Positions 1-5,223 of a stretch of DNA of 5,223 nucleotides are shown piece after piece. Source of the DNA: Lachnospiraceae bacterium (GTDB lineage: Bacteria; Bacillota; Clostridia; Lachnospirales; Lachnospiraceae); the NCBI GenBank assembly GCA_021204285.1, contig JAJPZP010000137.1, positions 1-5,223 on the forward strand, written 5' to 3'. The notes below the pieces were generated by a model, which made no database searches, was not told where the DNA came from, and was given only the letters and a program-made list of their open reading frames with translations. The position numbers and the translations under genes were made by a program. Numbering within the stretch: position 1 is the first letter of the stretch; the number at the start of each line of letters is the position of its first letter.

Positions 1-17
1 TGAAAAACGAGATTGTC

Positions 18-251
18 ATGCTGGATAAAATCAGAGAGATGGTAGCGGAGCAACTGAATGTGGACGTGGATGAGATCACTGCGGAGACTTCCTTTAAGGA
101 GGATCTGGGTGCGGATTCCCTTGATCTGTTTGAGCTTGTAATGGCTCTTGAAGAGGAGTACGAGATTGAGATTCCGTCTGAGGAGCTCGAGCAGATCACG
201 ACGGTTGGAGCGGTGATGGATTACCTGAAGTCCAAGGGCGTGGAAGAATAA
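18..251 (+). CDS. acpP: Acyl carrier protein
   Basis: This is the small acidic carrier of type II fatty-acid synthesis. It holds the growing acyl chain as a thioester on a phosphopantetheine arm and presents it to the Fab enzymes in the cytoplasm. The 77-residue length is typical. The GADSLD motif at residues 31-36 contains Ser34 (codon 117-119), the site modified by holo-ACP synthase. It is followed by the acidic recognition helix II ([17 protein letters not shown]) that partner enzymes bind. The ATG at 18 gives the usual start (MLDKIREM). The reading frame stays open to the left edge, but no upstream ATG or GTG is visible. The ribosome site is poor: only GAG at 9-11 precedes the start. It is the first complete gene of the window, 14 nt before fabK. 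Identity is nearly certain, although specialised ACPs of secondary pathways look similar; the fab context argues for the primary one. Confidence 0.97.
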   Translation: MLDKIREMVAEQLNVDVDEITAETSFKEDLGADSLDLFELVMALEEEYEIEIPSEELEQITTVGAVMDYLKSKGVEE

Positions 252-265
252 GAGGCGATAGCGGA

Positions 266-1189
266 ATGAAGACGAGAGTTACGGAGCTTTTGGGAATTGA
301 GAAGCCGATCATCCAGGGTGGTATGGCCTGGGTGGCAGAGTCACATCTGGCGGCGGCCGTGTCAAAGGCGGGTGGTTTCGGCATCATTGGTGCGGGCAAT
401 GCGCCGGGCGACCTTGTGAGAAAGTACATCCATGAGGTACGGGAGATGACGGACAGGCCTTTCGGCGTGAATGTCATGCTGATGAGCCCCTTTGCGGATG
501 AGGTTGCACAGGTTGTGACGGAGGAGAAAATTGCGGCGGTGACGACCGGCGCGGGCAATCCGGAGAAGTACATGGAGCAGTGGAAGGCCGTTAATATCAA
601 GGTCATTCCGGTCGTGGCATCCGTGGCTCTCGCGAAGCGTATGCAGCGCTGCGGCGCGGACGCGGTTGTCGCGGAGGGCACAGAGTCTGGCGGTCACATC
701 GGGCAGGCCACCACGATGACGCTGGTACCGCAGGTGGTGGATGCGGTGGACATCCCTGTCATCGGAGCCGGCGGTATCGCGGACGGAAGAGGGATGGCGG
801 CTGCGTTCATGCTTGGCGCGGAGGCGGTGCAGATCGGTACGCGTTTTGTCGTGTCCGATGAGTGTACGGTTCATGAGAAATATAAGGAGCGCATTCTGAA
901 GGCAAAGGATATTGACTCCGAGGTGACGGGCAGGAGCCATGGCCATCCGGTGCGTGGCCTCCGCAATAAGATGACCCGCGAGTATCTGAAGAAAGAGGCG
1001 GAAGGTGCGACCTTCGAGGAGCTCGAAAACATGACGCTCGGCGGTCTGCGCCGTGCGGTTGTCGAGGGCGATACGGATACAGGTTCCGTGCTGGCCGGAC
1101 AGATTGCGGGCATGATTCACAAGCGCCAGAGCTGCCAGGAGATCATTGACGAGATCATGGCAGAGGCGGAGAAGCTGATGAAGCTGTAA
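266..1189 (+). CDS. fabK: Enoyl-ACP reductase II, FMN-dependent (FabK)
   Basis: FabK catalyses the last step of each elongation cycle, reducing trans-2-enoyl-ACP to acyl-ACP with FMN and NAD(P)H. It replaces the short-chain-dehydrogenase reductase FabI in many Firmicutes and is insensitive to triclosan, as known for the family. The 307-residue protein is a TIM-barrel flavoprotein of the nitronate monooxygenase/FabK superfamily. The N-terminal barrel strand carries the PIIQGGMAW motif (residues 14-22). ESGGHIG at 140-146 places His144 at the catalytic position described for pneumococcal FabK. GAGGIADGRG (167-176) and GAEAVQIGTRF (184-194) are the FMN-phosphate binding loops. AGAGG at 251-255, partly within the acpP stop codon, is the ribosome site, 10 nt before the ATG. 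A nitronate monooxygenase is the main alternative, but the position between acpP and fabD makes FabK far more likely. Confidence 0.96.
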   Translation: MKTRVTELLGIEKPIIQGGMAWVAESHLAAAVSKAGGFGIIGAGNAPGDLVRKYIHEVREMTDRPFGVNVMLMSPFADEVAQVVTEEKIAAVTTGAGNPEKYMEQWKAVNIKVIPVVASVALAKRMQRCGADAVVAEGTESGGHIGQATTMTLVPQVVDAVDIPVIGAGGIADGRGMAAAFMLGAEAVQIGTRFVVSDECTVHEKYKERILKAKDIDSEVTGRSHGHPVRGLRNKMTREYLKKEAEGATFEELENMTLGGLRRAVVEGDTDTGSVLAGQIAGMIHKRQSCQEIIDEIMAEAEKLMKL

Positions 1190-1202
1190 GAAACGACAAA
1201 GG

Positions 1203-1249
1203 ACAGGGCTGCTGTGGCGATGATCGCGCGCGGCAGCCCCTGTTTCTAT
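1203..1249 (+). terminator. Imperfect stem-loop between fabK and fabD, possible weak terminator or attenuator
   Basis: The 81-nt fabK-fabD gap contains ACAGGGCTGCTG (1203-1214), which pairs with CGGCAGCCCCTGT (1231-1243). There is one bulged C (1237 or a neighbour) and one G-T wobble. Inside the loop a second short stem, GCGA/TCGC (1217-1220 with 1224-1227), can stack. The tail TTTCTAT (1243-1249) is only partly T-rich. The structure therefore resembles an intrinsic terminator with a poor tail. It could cause partial read-through, mark an RNA processing site or stabilise the fabK 3' end. No convincing promoter follows it, so fabD-fabZ presumably still depend on read-through. Pairing is read directly from the sequence; function is inferred. 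Confidence 0.45.
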
Positions 1250-1270
1250 ACAATATGAGAGGATGAGGAT

Positions 1271-2197
1271 ATGAGCGGGCTTGCATTTGTATTTCCCGGA
1301 CAGGGTGCACAGTATGTGGGCATGGGAAAAGATTTTTATGAGGCGTTTCCCGTGTGCCGTGAAGTGTTCGATGCGGCATCGGCGGCGTCCGGGCTGGACA
1401 TTCCGGCACTTTGCTTTGAGGAAAATGAAAAGCTGAATCAGACCGAGTACACACAGATCTGCATGCTGACTGTGGAGATTGCGATTCTGAAGGCTGTAGA
1501 GGAGCAGGGGGTTACTTCTTCCGTCAATGCGGGCCTGAGCCTTGGCGAGTATGCGGCGCTGGCGGCGTCGAAGGTGATGAGCCTTCCGGATATTTTCCGG
1601 GTAGTGCGCAAGCGCGGCATTTACATGCAGGAGGCGGTACCGGTGGGCGGAGCCATGGCGGCGGTACTGGCCATGGATGCGTCGAAGATTGAGGAAATCT
1701 GTGAGCAGACGGAGGGAATCGTTTCCATTGCAAACTACAACTGCCCGGGGCAGATCGTGATCACCGGTGAGGAGCAGGCCGTGGAGGCTGCCGGTGAGGC
1801 GCTGAAAAGCGCCGGAGCGAAGCGGGTGATTCGCCTGAATGTCAGCGGCCCGTTTCACTCGAAGATGCTCGAGGAGGCAGGAGAGAAGCTGGCCGGGGAG
1901 CTGCAGGATGTGGAGATTTCCGGGATAGCGACGCCTTATCTTACCAATGTGACGGCGGATTATGTGAAATCAGCAGACGACGTGAAAGACTACCTTCGCA
2001 GACAGGTCTCGTCCAGTGTGCGCTGGCAGCAGTCAGTGGAGCGTATGATCGCCGACGGTGTGGACACCTTTGTCGAGATGGGACCCGGTAAGACGTTGTC
2101 CGGATTTATGAGGAAGATCAATCGCGGTGTAACGATGTATAATATAGAGACGATGGCGGACTTTGAGAAAGTCACAGCTCTGTTGAAAGGAGAGTAA
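1271..2197 (+). CDS. fabD: Malonyl-CoA:ACP transacylase (FabD)
   Basis: FabD moves the malonyl group from CoA to the phosphopantetheine thiol of AcpP, supplying the extender unit for FabF. The 308 residues match the usual length of a single acyltransferase domain. Visible landmarks are FPGQGAQ (8-14), whose Gln11 helps form the oxyanion hole, the nucleophile Ser90 in GLSLG (88-92), Arg115 that binds the malonyl carboxylate, the catalytic His196 in GPFHS (193-197) and Gln245 near the C-terminal region. The residue before the nucleophile is Leu, where the E. coli enzyme has His (GHSLG); as I recall, streptococcal and clostridial FabD share the Leu form. The ATG at 1271 has GAGAGG at 1257-1262, 8 nt upstream, and an in-frame stop at 1256-1258 excludes a longer form. 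fabG starts 4 nt after its stop. Confidence 0.97.
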   Translation: MSGLAFVFPGQGAQYVGMGKDFYEAFPVCREVFDAASAASGLDIPALCFEENEKLNQTEYTQICMLTVEIAILKAVEEQGVTSSVNAGLSLGEYAALAASKVMSLPDIFRVVRKRGIYMQEAVPVGGAMAAVLAMDASKIEEICEQTEGIVSIANYNCPGQIVITGEEQAVEAAGEALKSAGAKRVIRLNVSGPFHSKMLEEAGEKLAGELQDVEISGIATPYLTNVTADYVKSADDVKDYLRRQVSSSVRWQQSVERMIADGVDTFVEMGPGKTLSGFMRKINRGVTMYNIETMADFEKVTALLKGE

Positions 2198-2201
2198 GCG
2201 C

Positions 2202-2942
2202 ATGCTGAAAGGAAAGGTAGCCCTGGTGACCGGGGCGGCAAAGGGAATCGGACGCGCGATTGCGCTCGCGCTGGCGGCGGAGGGAGCCACGGTCGTGGTG
2301 AACTACAACGGTTCGAAAGAAAAGGCAGAGCAGACGCTCGGCGAAATCAAAGCGCTTGGCTCGGACGGATGTGTGTATCAGTGCAATGTGGCCGTTACAG
2401 CGGATGCGGACGCCATGGTCAAGGCGGTCATCAAAAAATACGGTCGTCTCGATATCCTCGTAAACAACGCGGGTATTACGCGTGACAATCTGATCATGAA
2501 GATGTCGGAGGCGGATTTTGACGCCGTGATCGACGCGAACCTGAAGGGCTGTTTTAATATGATCAAGGCAGTCAGCCGTCCGATGCTGAAGCAGCGCTCC
2601 GGCAGGATCATCAATATTTCTTCGGTGTCCGGTATTATGGGAAATGCGGGTCAGGCGAACTACGCCGCGTCCAAGGCGGGAATCATCGGTCTGACGAAGA
2701 CGGTGGCAAGGGAGCTCGCAAGCCGGGGAATTACGGTCAATGCGATCGCTCCGGGCTTTGTCGATACGGATATGACGCAGGCGATGCCAGAGAGCGCGAA
2801 GGAGGCTGCGGTTTCCATGATCCCGCTCGGACATTTCGGAAAGCCGGAGGATATCGCGGATATGGCGGCTTATCTGGCGTCAGAGAAGGGCGCCTATATC
2901 ACAGGACAGGTAATCAGCGTAGACGGGGGGATAGCGATCTGA
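2202..2942 (+). CDS. fabG: 3-oxoacyl-ACP reductase (FabG)
   Basis: FabG reduces 3-ketoacyl-ACP to (R)-3-hydroxyacyl-ACP with NADPH, the first reductive step of elongation. It is a 246-residue classical short-chain dehydrogenase, normally a tetramer. The N-terminal Rossmann motif is TGAAKGIG (10-17) and the structural NNAG is at 88-91. The catalytic residues are Asn113, Ser141, Tyr154 and Lys158 (YAASK), with the PGFVDTDMT loop at 184-192. The spacing between Ser, Tyr and Lys matches E. coli FabG. AGGAG at 2188-2192, inside the end of fabD, lies 9 nt before the ATG. Its TGA shares a base with the fabF ATG, suggesting coupled translation. Many paralogous short-chain dehydrogenases look alike, but the operon position makes FabG the clear choice. 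Confidence 0.96.
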   Translation: MLKGKVALVTGAAKGIGRAIALALAAEGATVVVNYNGSKEKAEQTLGEIKALGSDGCVYQCNVAVTADADAMVKAVIKKYGRLDILVNNAGITRDNLIMKMSEADFDAVIDANLKGCFNMIKAVSRPMLKQRSGRIINISSVSGIMGNAGQANYAASKAGIIGLTKTVARELASRGITVNAIAPGFVDTDMTQAMPESAKEAAVSMIPLGHFGKPEDIADMAAYLASEKGAYITGQVISVDGGIAI

Positions 2943-4177
2943 TGAGAAGAGTAGTGGTGACAGGCATGGGTGCGATCACGCCCATGGGACTGAATGTGAA
3001 TGATTATTTTGAGAATGTAAAGGCCGGAAATCATGGCTTTGGAACAATTTCCAGTTTTGACTCGACAGAGTTCAAGGTACACATTGCCGCAGAGGTGAAG
3101 GGCTTCGTGGCGAAGGAGTACATGGATCCGAAGGCGGCCAGGAGGATGGACAAGTTCGCGCAGTACGCGGTTGCGGCGGCGAAGGAGGCCATCGAGGATT
3201 CCGGGCTTGATATGACAAAGGAAGATCCCTACATGGTGGGCTGCTCGATCGGTTCCGGCATCGGAAGCCTGGAGCGCACGGAGATCGAGTATGAGAAGAT
3301 GGTCACAAAGGGACCGAACCGCATGAGCCCGCTGATGGTGCCGCTGCTGATCTCGAATATGGCAGCGGGCAACGTCTCGATCGCTTATGGTCTGAAGGGC
3401 AAGAGCCTGAACGTGGTGACGGCCTGCGCGACCGGCACACACTCGATCGGCGAGGGATACCGCAGCATCCAGGTCGGAGACGCGGATGTGATGGTGTCCG
3501 GCGGGACTGAGAGCTGTATCTGTCGTCTGGGTGTGGCGGGCTTTTCGGCGCTGACCGCGCTCTCCACGATTGAGGATCCGGAGCGCTGCTCGATTCCTTT
3601 TGACAAGGATCGCGACGGTTTTGTCATGGGCGAGGGCGCGGGCGTCGTCGTTCTTGAGGAGCTTGAGCATGCAAAGGCGCGTGGCGCGAAGATTTATGCC
3701 GAGGTTGTCGGCTATGGCGCAACGAGCGATGCTTATCATATCACTTCCCCGGCGGAGGACGGCATGGGAGCGGTCGTGGCGATGAAGCGCGCGGTGGAGG
3801 AATCCGGCGCAGCGCTCGATGATATAATGTACATTAACGCCCACGGCACCAGTACGCATTACAATGATCTGTGTGAGACGCGCGCGATCAAGACCCTGTT
3901 CGGCGAGCATGCGAAGGAGATGAAAGTCAATTCGACGAAGTCGATGATCGGCCATCTGCTCGGCGCGGCCGGCGCAGTGGAATTCATCACCTGTGTGAAG
4001 GAGATGCAGGAGTCCTACATCCATGTGACCAGAGGCCTTGAAACCCCGGGTGAGGAGTGCGACCTTGACTATGTGCAGGGTAAGGGCATTACAATGGATA
4101 TCGACTATGCGCTGTCGAACTCCCTCGGTTTTGGCGGACACAACGCGAGTATTCTGATAAAGAAGTATCATGACTAG
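2942..4177 (+). CDS. fabF: 3-oxoacyl-ACP synthase II (FabF)
   Basis: FabF is the elongating condensing enzyme. It forms 3-ketoacyl-ACP from acyl-ACP and malonyl-ACP with loss of CO2. The 411-residue thiolase-fold protein has the acyl-accepting Cys162 in TACATG, His301 in NAHGTST, and Lys333 and His338 in the NSTKSMIGH segment, forming the Cys-His-His set of KAS I/II enzymes. GFGGHN at 396-401 contains the gating Phe397. FabH-type synthases use Cys-His-Asn, so FabF fits better. The ATG shares one base with the fabG stop (TGATG), and a G-run at 2925-2930 may act as a weak ribosome site. Two local oddities are His306, where the family usually has Pro (HGTSTP), and eight cysteines including a Cys-x-Cys at 192-194. 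No TTA, CTA or TCA codon occurs in the gene. Confidence 0.97.
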   Translation: MRRVVVTGMGAITPMGLNVNDYFENVKAGNHGFGTISSFDSTEFKVHIAAEVKGFVAKEYMDPKAARRMDKFAQYAVAAAKEAIEDSGLDMTKEDPYMVGCSIGSGIGSLERTEIEYEKMVTKGPNRMSPLMVPLLISNMAAGNVSIAYGLKGKSLNVVTACATGTHSIGEGYRSIQVGDADVMVSGGTESCICRLGVAGFSALTALSTIEDPERCSIPFDKDRDGFVMGEGAGVVVLEELEHAKARGAKIYAEVVGYGATSDAYHITSPAEDGMGAVVAMKRAVEESGAALDDIMYINAHGTSTHYNDLCETRAIKTLFGEHAKEMKVNSTKSMIGHLLGAAGAVEFITCVKEMQESYIHVTRGLETPGEECDLDYVQGKGITMDIDYALSNSLGFGGHNASILIKKYHD

Positions 4178-4227
4178 CATCCCGTGATATATGTTTTGAA
4201 GAAATCCGGGGTATGATTGAGAAAAAG

Positions 4228-4233
4228 AGGAGG
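4228..4233 (+). promoter_or_regulatory. Ribosome binding site of fabZ
   Basis: AGGAGG, extended on both sides, is a full match to the anti-Shine-Dalgarno sequence and lies 8 nt before the ATG at 4242. It decides the fabZ start. An in-frame GTG at 4233 overlaps this site and so cannot be the start that uses it. GTG 4245 and ATG 4248 lie less well placed at 11 and 14 nt. Confidence 0.88.
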
Positions 4234-4241
4234 TGGAAATC

Positions 4242-4667
4242 ATGGTGATGGATATTAAGCAGATCATGGAAATTATCCCGCATCGTCAGCCTTTTCTGCT
4301 GATCGACCGGATCGAGGAGCTCGAAGAAGGAAAACGGGCAGTCGGGAAGAAGTGCATCTCCTACAATGAGCCCTTTTTCAACGGCCATTTTCCGCAGGAA
4401 CCGGTGATGCCGGGTGTGCTGATTCTCGAGGCGCTGGCGCAGACCGGGGCGGTTGCGCTGCTCTCTCAACCGGAGAATAAGGGCAAGGTCGTCTATTTCG
4501 GCGGTATTGACAAGGCAAAGTTCAAGAGAAAGGTTGTGCCGGGTGACGTGCTGACGCTCGAGATGGAGATCATCAAACAGAAGGGTCCGATCGGCGTGGG
4601 CAGTGCGAAGGCGACTGTCGACGGTCAGTTGGCCGCGAAGGCGGAGATGACCTTCGCGATTGGATAA
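4242..4667 (+). CDS. fabZ: 3-hydroxyacyl-ACP dehydratase (FabZ)
   Basis: FabZ removes water from (R)-3-hydroxyacyl-ACP to give the trans-2-enoyl-ACP used by FabK. The 141-residue protein is a single hot-dog domain, normally dimeric or hexameric. It opens with [14 protein letters not shown] (11-24), a FabZ signature. The catalytic pair is His49 in [11 protein letters not shown] (48-58) and Glu63 in ILEALAQTG (61-69). Their 14-residue spacing is that of characterised FabZ proteins. FabA-type isomerases use Asp at the second position, so this is FabZ. The start is set by the AGGAGG at 4228-4233. It lies 64 nt after fabF, where related genomes carry accB, and no accC follows it. It is the last plus-strand gene seen. 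Confidence 0.96.
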   Translation: MVMDIKQIMEIIPHRQPFLLIDRIEELEEGKRAVGKKCISYNEPFFNGHFPQEPVMPGVLILEALAQTGAVALLSQPENKGKVVYFGGIDKAKFKRKVVPGDVLTLEMEIIKQKGPIGVGSAKATVDGQLAAKAEMTFAIG

Positions 4668-4676
4668 GAAGAACGG

Positions 4677-4713
4677 GATAAGAAAGGGGCTGGCACTTTT
4701 TGGTGCCAGCCCC
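4677..4713 (-). terminator. Perfect hairpin between convergent fabZ and hsp20, terminator for the minus strand
   Basis: GGGGCTGGCAC (4686-4696) pairs without mismatch with GTGCCAGCCCC (4703-4713) around a 6-nt loop. Read on the minus strand, the hairpin is followed by TTTCTTATCC (4685-4676), a moderate T-tract, and starts 32 nt after the hsp20 stop. Read on the plus strand, it starts 18 nt after the fabZ stop but is followed by ACTGTTAAGG, which has no T-tract. It is therefore best read as the hsp20 terminator. It may also end or protect the fab transcript, perhaps with help from Rho or from the convergent arrangement. Confidence 0.82.
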
Positions 4714-4745
4714 ACTGTTAAGGGGAAAAATGGGATTATGGGATA

Positions 4746-5186
4746 TCAGCCTTCGATCATGATTGACTTGTTTTCCTCGACCTTTGGCGTAGCGGCTTTC
4801 TTCGGGACGGTCAGCTTCAGCACGCCATTCTCAAACGCCGCGTGGACGTCCTCCTGTTTCACCTCGCTGCCGACATAGAAGCTTCTCTGGTAGTGGCCGG
4901 TGTAGCGCTCCTGGCGGATGTAACGACCCTGGTTGTCCTTCTGGTCGTTCGACTCCTCGTGCGCGGCCTGAATCGTCAGGTAGCCGTTTTTCAGCTCCGC
5001 GTGCAGGTCTTCCTTCCGGAATCCCGGCAGATCGAGTTCGATCTGGTAAGCATTCTCGAGTTCCCTCACATCGGCCTTCATTGCCGGCACCGTGTTCCTC
5101 TGGTTCACCCGGTAGTAAGTCGGGCTCATAAAGTCGTCAAAAAAGTCGTCTACAACATTCCTTCCAAAAATATCTGTCTTTAACAT
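4746..5186 (-). CDS. hsp20: Small heat shock protein, Hsp20/alpha-crystallin family
   Basis: This is an ATP-independent holdase that binds unfolding proteins in the cytoplasm and hands them to the DnaK and GroEL systems, as known for the family. The 146 residues comprise a short Phe-rich N-terminal arm (FGRNVVDDFFDDF, 7-19), an alpha-crystallin domain at about 36-130 and a short tail. Within the domain, YQIELDLPGFRKEDL (47-61) and GVLKLTVPK (121-129) are the conserved beta-strand motifs. The tail carries I-M-I (142-144), the IxI motif that docks into a neighbouring subunit during oligomer assembly. Two ATGs lie near the start; the one at 5186 is chosen because AGGAGG sits 8 nt before it, whereas the ATG at 5192 is only 2 nt away. 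The gene converges on fabZ and is functionally unrelated to it. No CIRCE repeat appears in the 37 nt visible upstream. Confidence 0.95.
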   Translation of the reverse strand: MLKTDIFGRNVVDDFFDDFMSPTYYRVNQRNTVPAMKADVRELENAYQIELDLPGFRKEDLHAELKNGYLTIQAAHEESNDQKDNQGRYIRQERYTGHYQRSFYVGSEVKQEDVHAAFENGVLKLTVPKKAATPKVEENKSIMIEG

Positions 5187-5194
5187 AATCATTA

Positions 5195-5200
5195 CCTCCT
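5195..5200 (-). promoter_or_regulatory. Ribosome binding site of hsp20
   Basis: CCTCCT on the plus strand reads AGGAGG on the minus strand, within GAGGAGGT. It lies 8 nt before the ATG at 5186, which favours that ATG over the in-frame one two codons earlier at 5192. The remaining 23 nt upstream, to the window edge, show no clear promoter. Confidence 0.85.
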
Positions 5201-5223
5201 CAAGTAAATGACTTCTATTTGTT

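Noticed and set aside
1249..1254. TACAAT as a -10 element for a separate fabD promoter
   Set aside because: The position of the matching -35 box (about 1226-1231) is GC-only and lies in the stem-loop, with no TTGACA-like sequence.
362..1858. A 498-codon minus-strand open frame across fabK and fabD
   Set aside because: It is in exact antisense codon register with both genes (both start in the same phase). It has a His/Arg/Leu-rich composition typical of reverse-complemented codons, shows no domain, and lies over two certain enzymes.
4196..4217. TTGAAG and TATGAT as a promoter for fabZ in the fabF-fabZ gap
   Set aside because: The two boxes are only 10 nt apart, far short of the usual 17, and no better -35 lies at the right distance.
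4233..4241. A GTG start for fabZ three codons upstream of the chosen ATG
   Set aside because: The GTG overlaps the AGGAGG ribosome site itself, so it cannot be the start served by that site. ATG 4242 has ideal 8-nt spacing.
2894..4267. A 457-codon minus-strand open frame across fabF
   Set aside because: It is in antisense register with fabF and stays open only because TTA, CTA and TCA codons are absent. Its composition is biased and no motif is recognisable.
4660..4878. A plus-strand open frame overlapping the end of fabZ and running through the hairpin
   Set aside because: It runs through the terminator hairpin into antisense hsp20, has no good ribosome site and shows no recognisable domain.
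4842..5183. A plus-strand open frame of 113 codons opposite hsp20
   Set aside because: It is in antisense register with the well-supported alpha-crystallin gene, whose motifs are all on the minus strand. It has no plausible ribosome site.
5187..5223. A CIRCE operator or other heat-shock control site upstream of hsp20
   Set aside because: No TTAGCACTC/GAGTGCTAA inverted repeat is visible in the 37 nt available. The rest of the upstream region is outside the window.

Overview
The window holds most of a type II (dissociated) fatty-acid synthesis operon on the plus strand, followed by a small heat-shock gene on the minus strand. The plus-strand order is acpP, fabK, fabD, fabG, fabF, fabZ. This gene order, the flavoprotein enoyl reductase FabK used in place of FabI, the GLSLG nucleophile motif in FabD and the strong AGGAGG ribosome sites point to a Firmicute. 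A moderately GC-rich member of the Clostridia, such as Lachnospiraceae, is the best guess. That assignment is inferred from protein style and gene order, not from a database match.

Layout. Positions 1-17 are the end of whatever lies upstream, possibly fabH. acpP (18-251) is followed 14 nt later by fabK (266-1189). An 81-nt gap with an imperfect stem-loop separates fabK from fabD (1271-2197). fabG (2202-2942) follows after 4 nt and overlaps fabF (2942-4177) by one base. A 64-nt gap precedes fabZ (4242-4667), which has its own strong ribosome site. A perfect 11-bp hairpin (4686-4713) lies between fabZ and the convergent Hsp20 gene (5186-4746, minus). Its T-rich tail is on the minus-strand side, so it mainly looks like the Hsp20 terminator.

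How the genes work together. FabD moves malonyl from CoA to the phosphopantetheine arm of AcpP. FabF condenses malonyl-ACP with the growing acyl-ACP. FabG reduces the 3-keto group with NADPH, FabZ dehydrates the 3-hydroxy product, and FabK reduces the enoyl-ACP with FMN and NAD(P)H to complete each two-carbon cycle. All catalytic residues I could check are present.

The main departure from the clostridial pattern is that no acetyl-CoA carboxylase genes are interleaved: accB is absent between fabF and fabZ, and accC/D/A are absent after fabZ. I found no mobile element, CRISPR array, RNA gene or unknown system here. It is a conventional housekeeping region with a few regulatory details worth checking.
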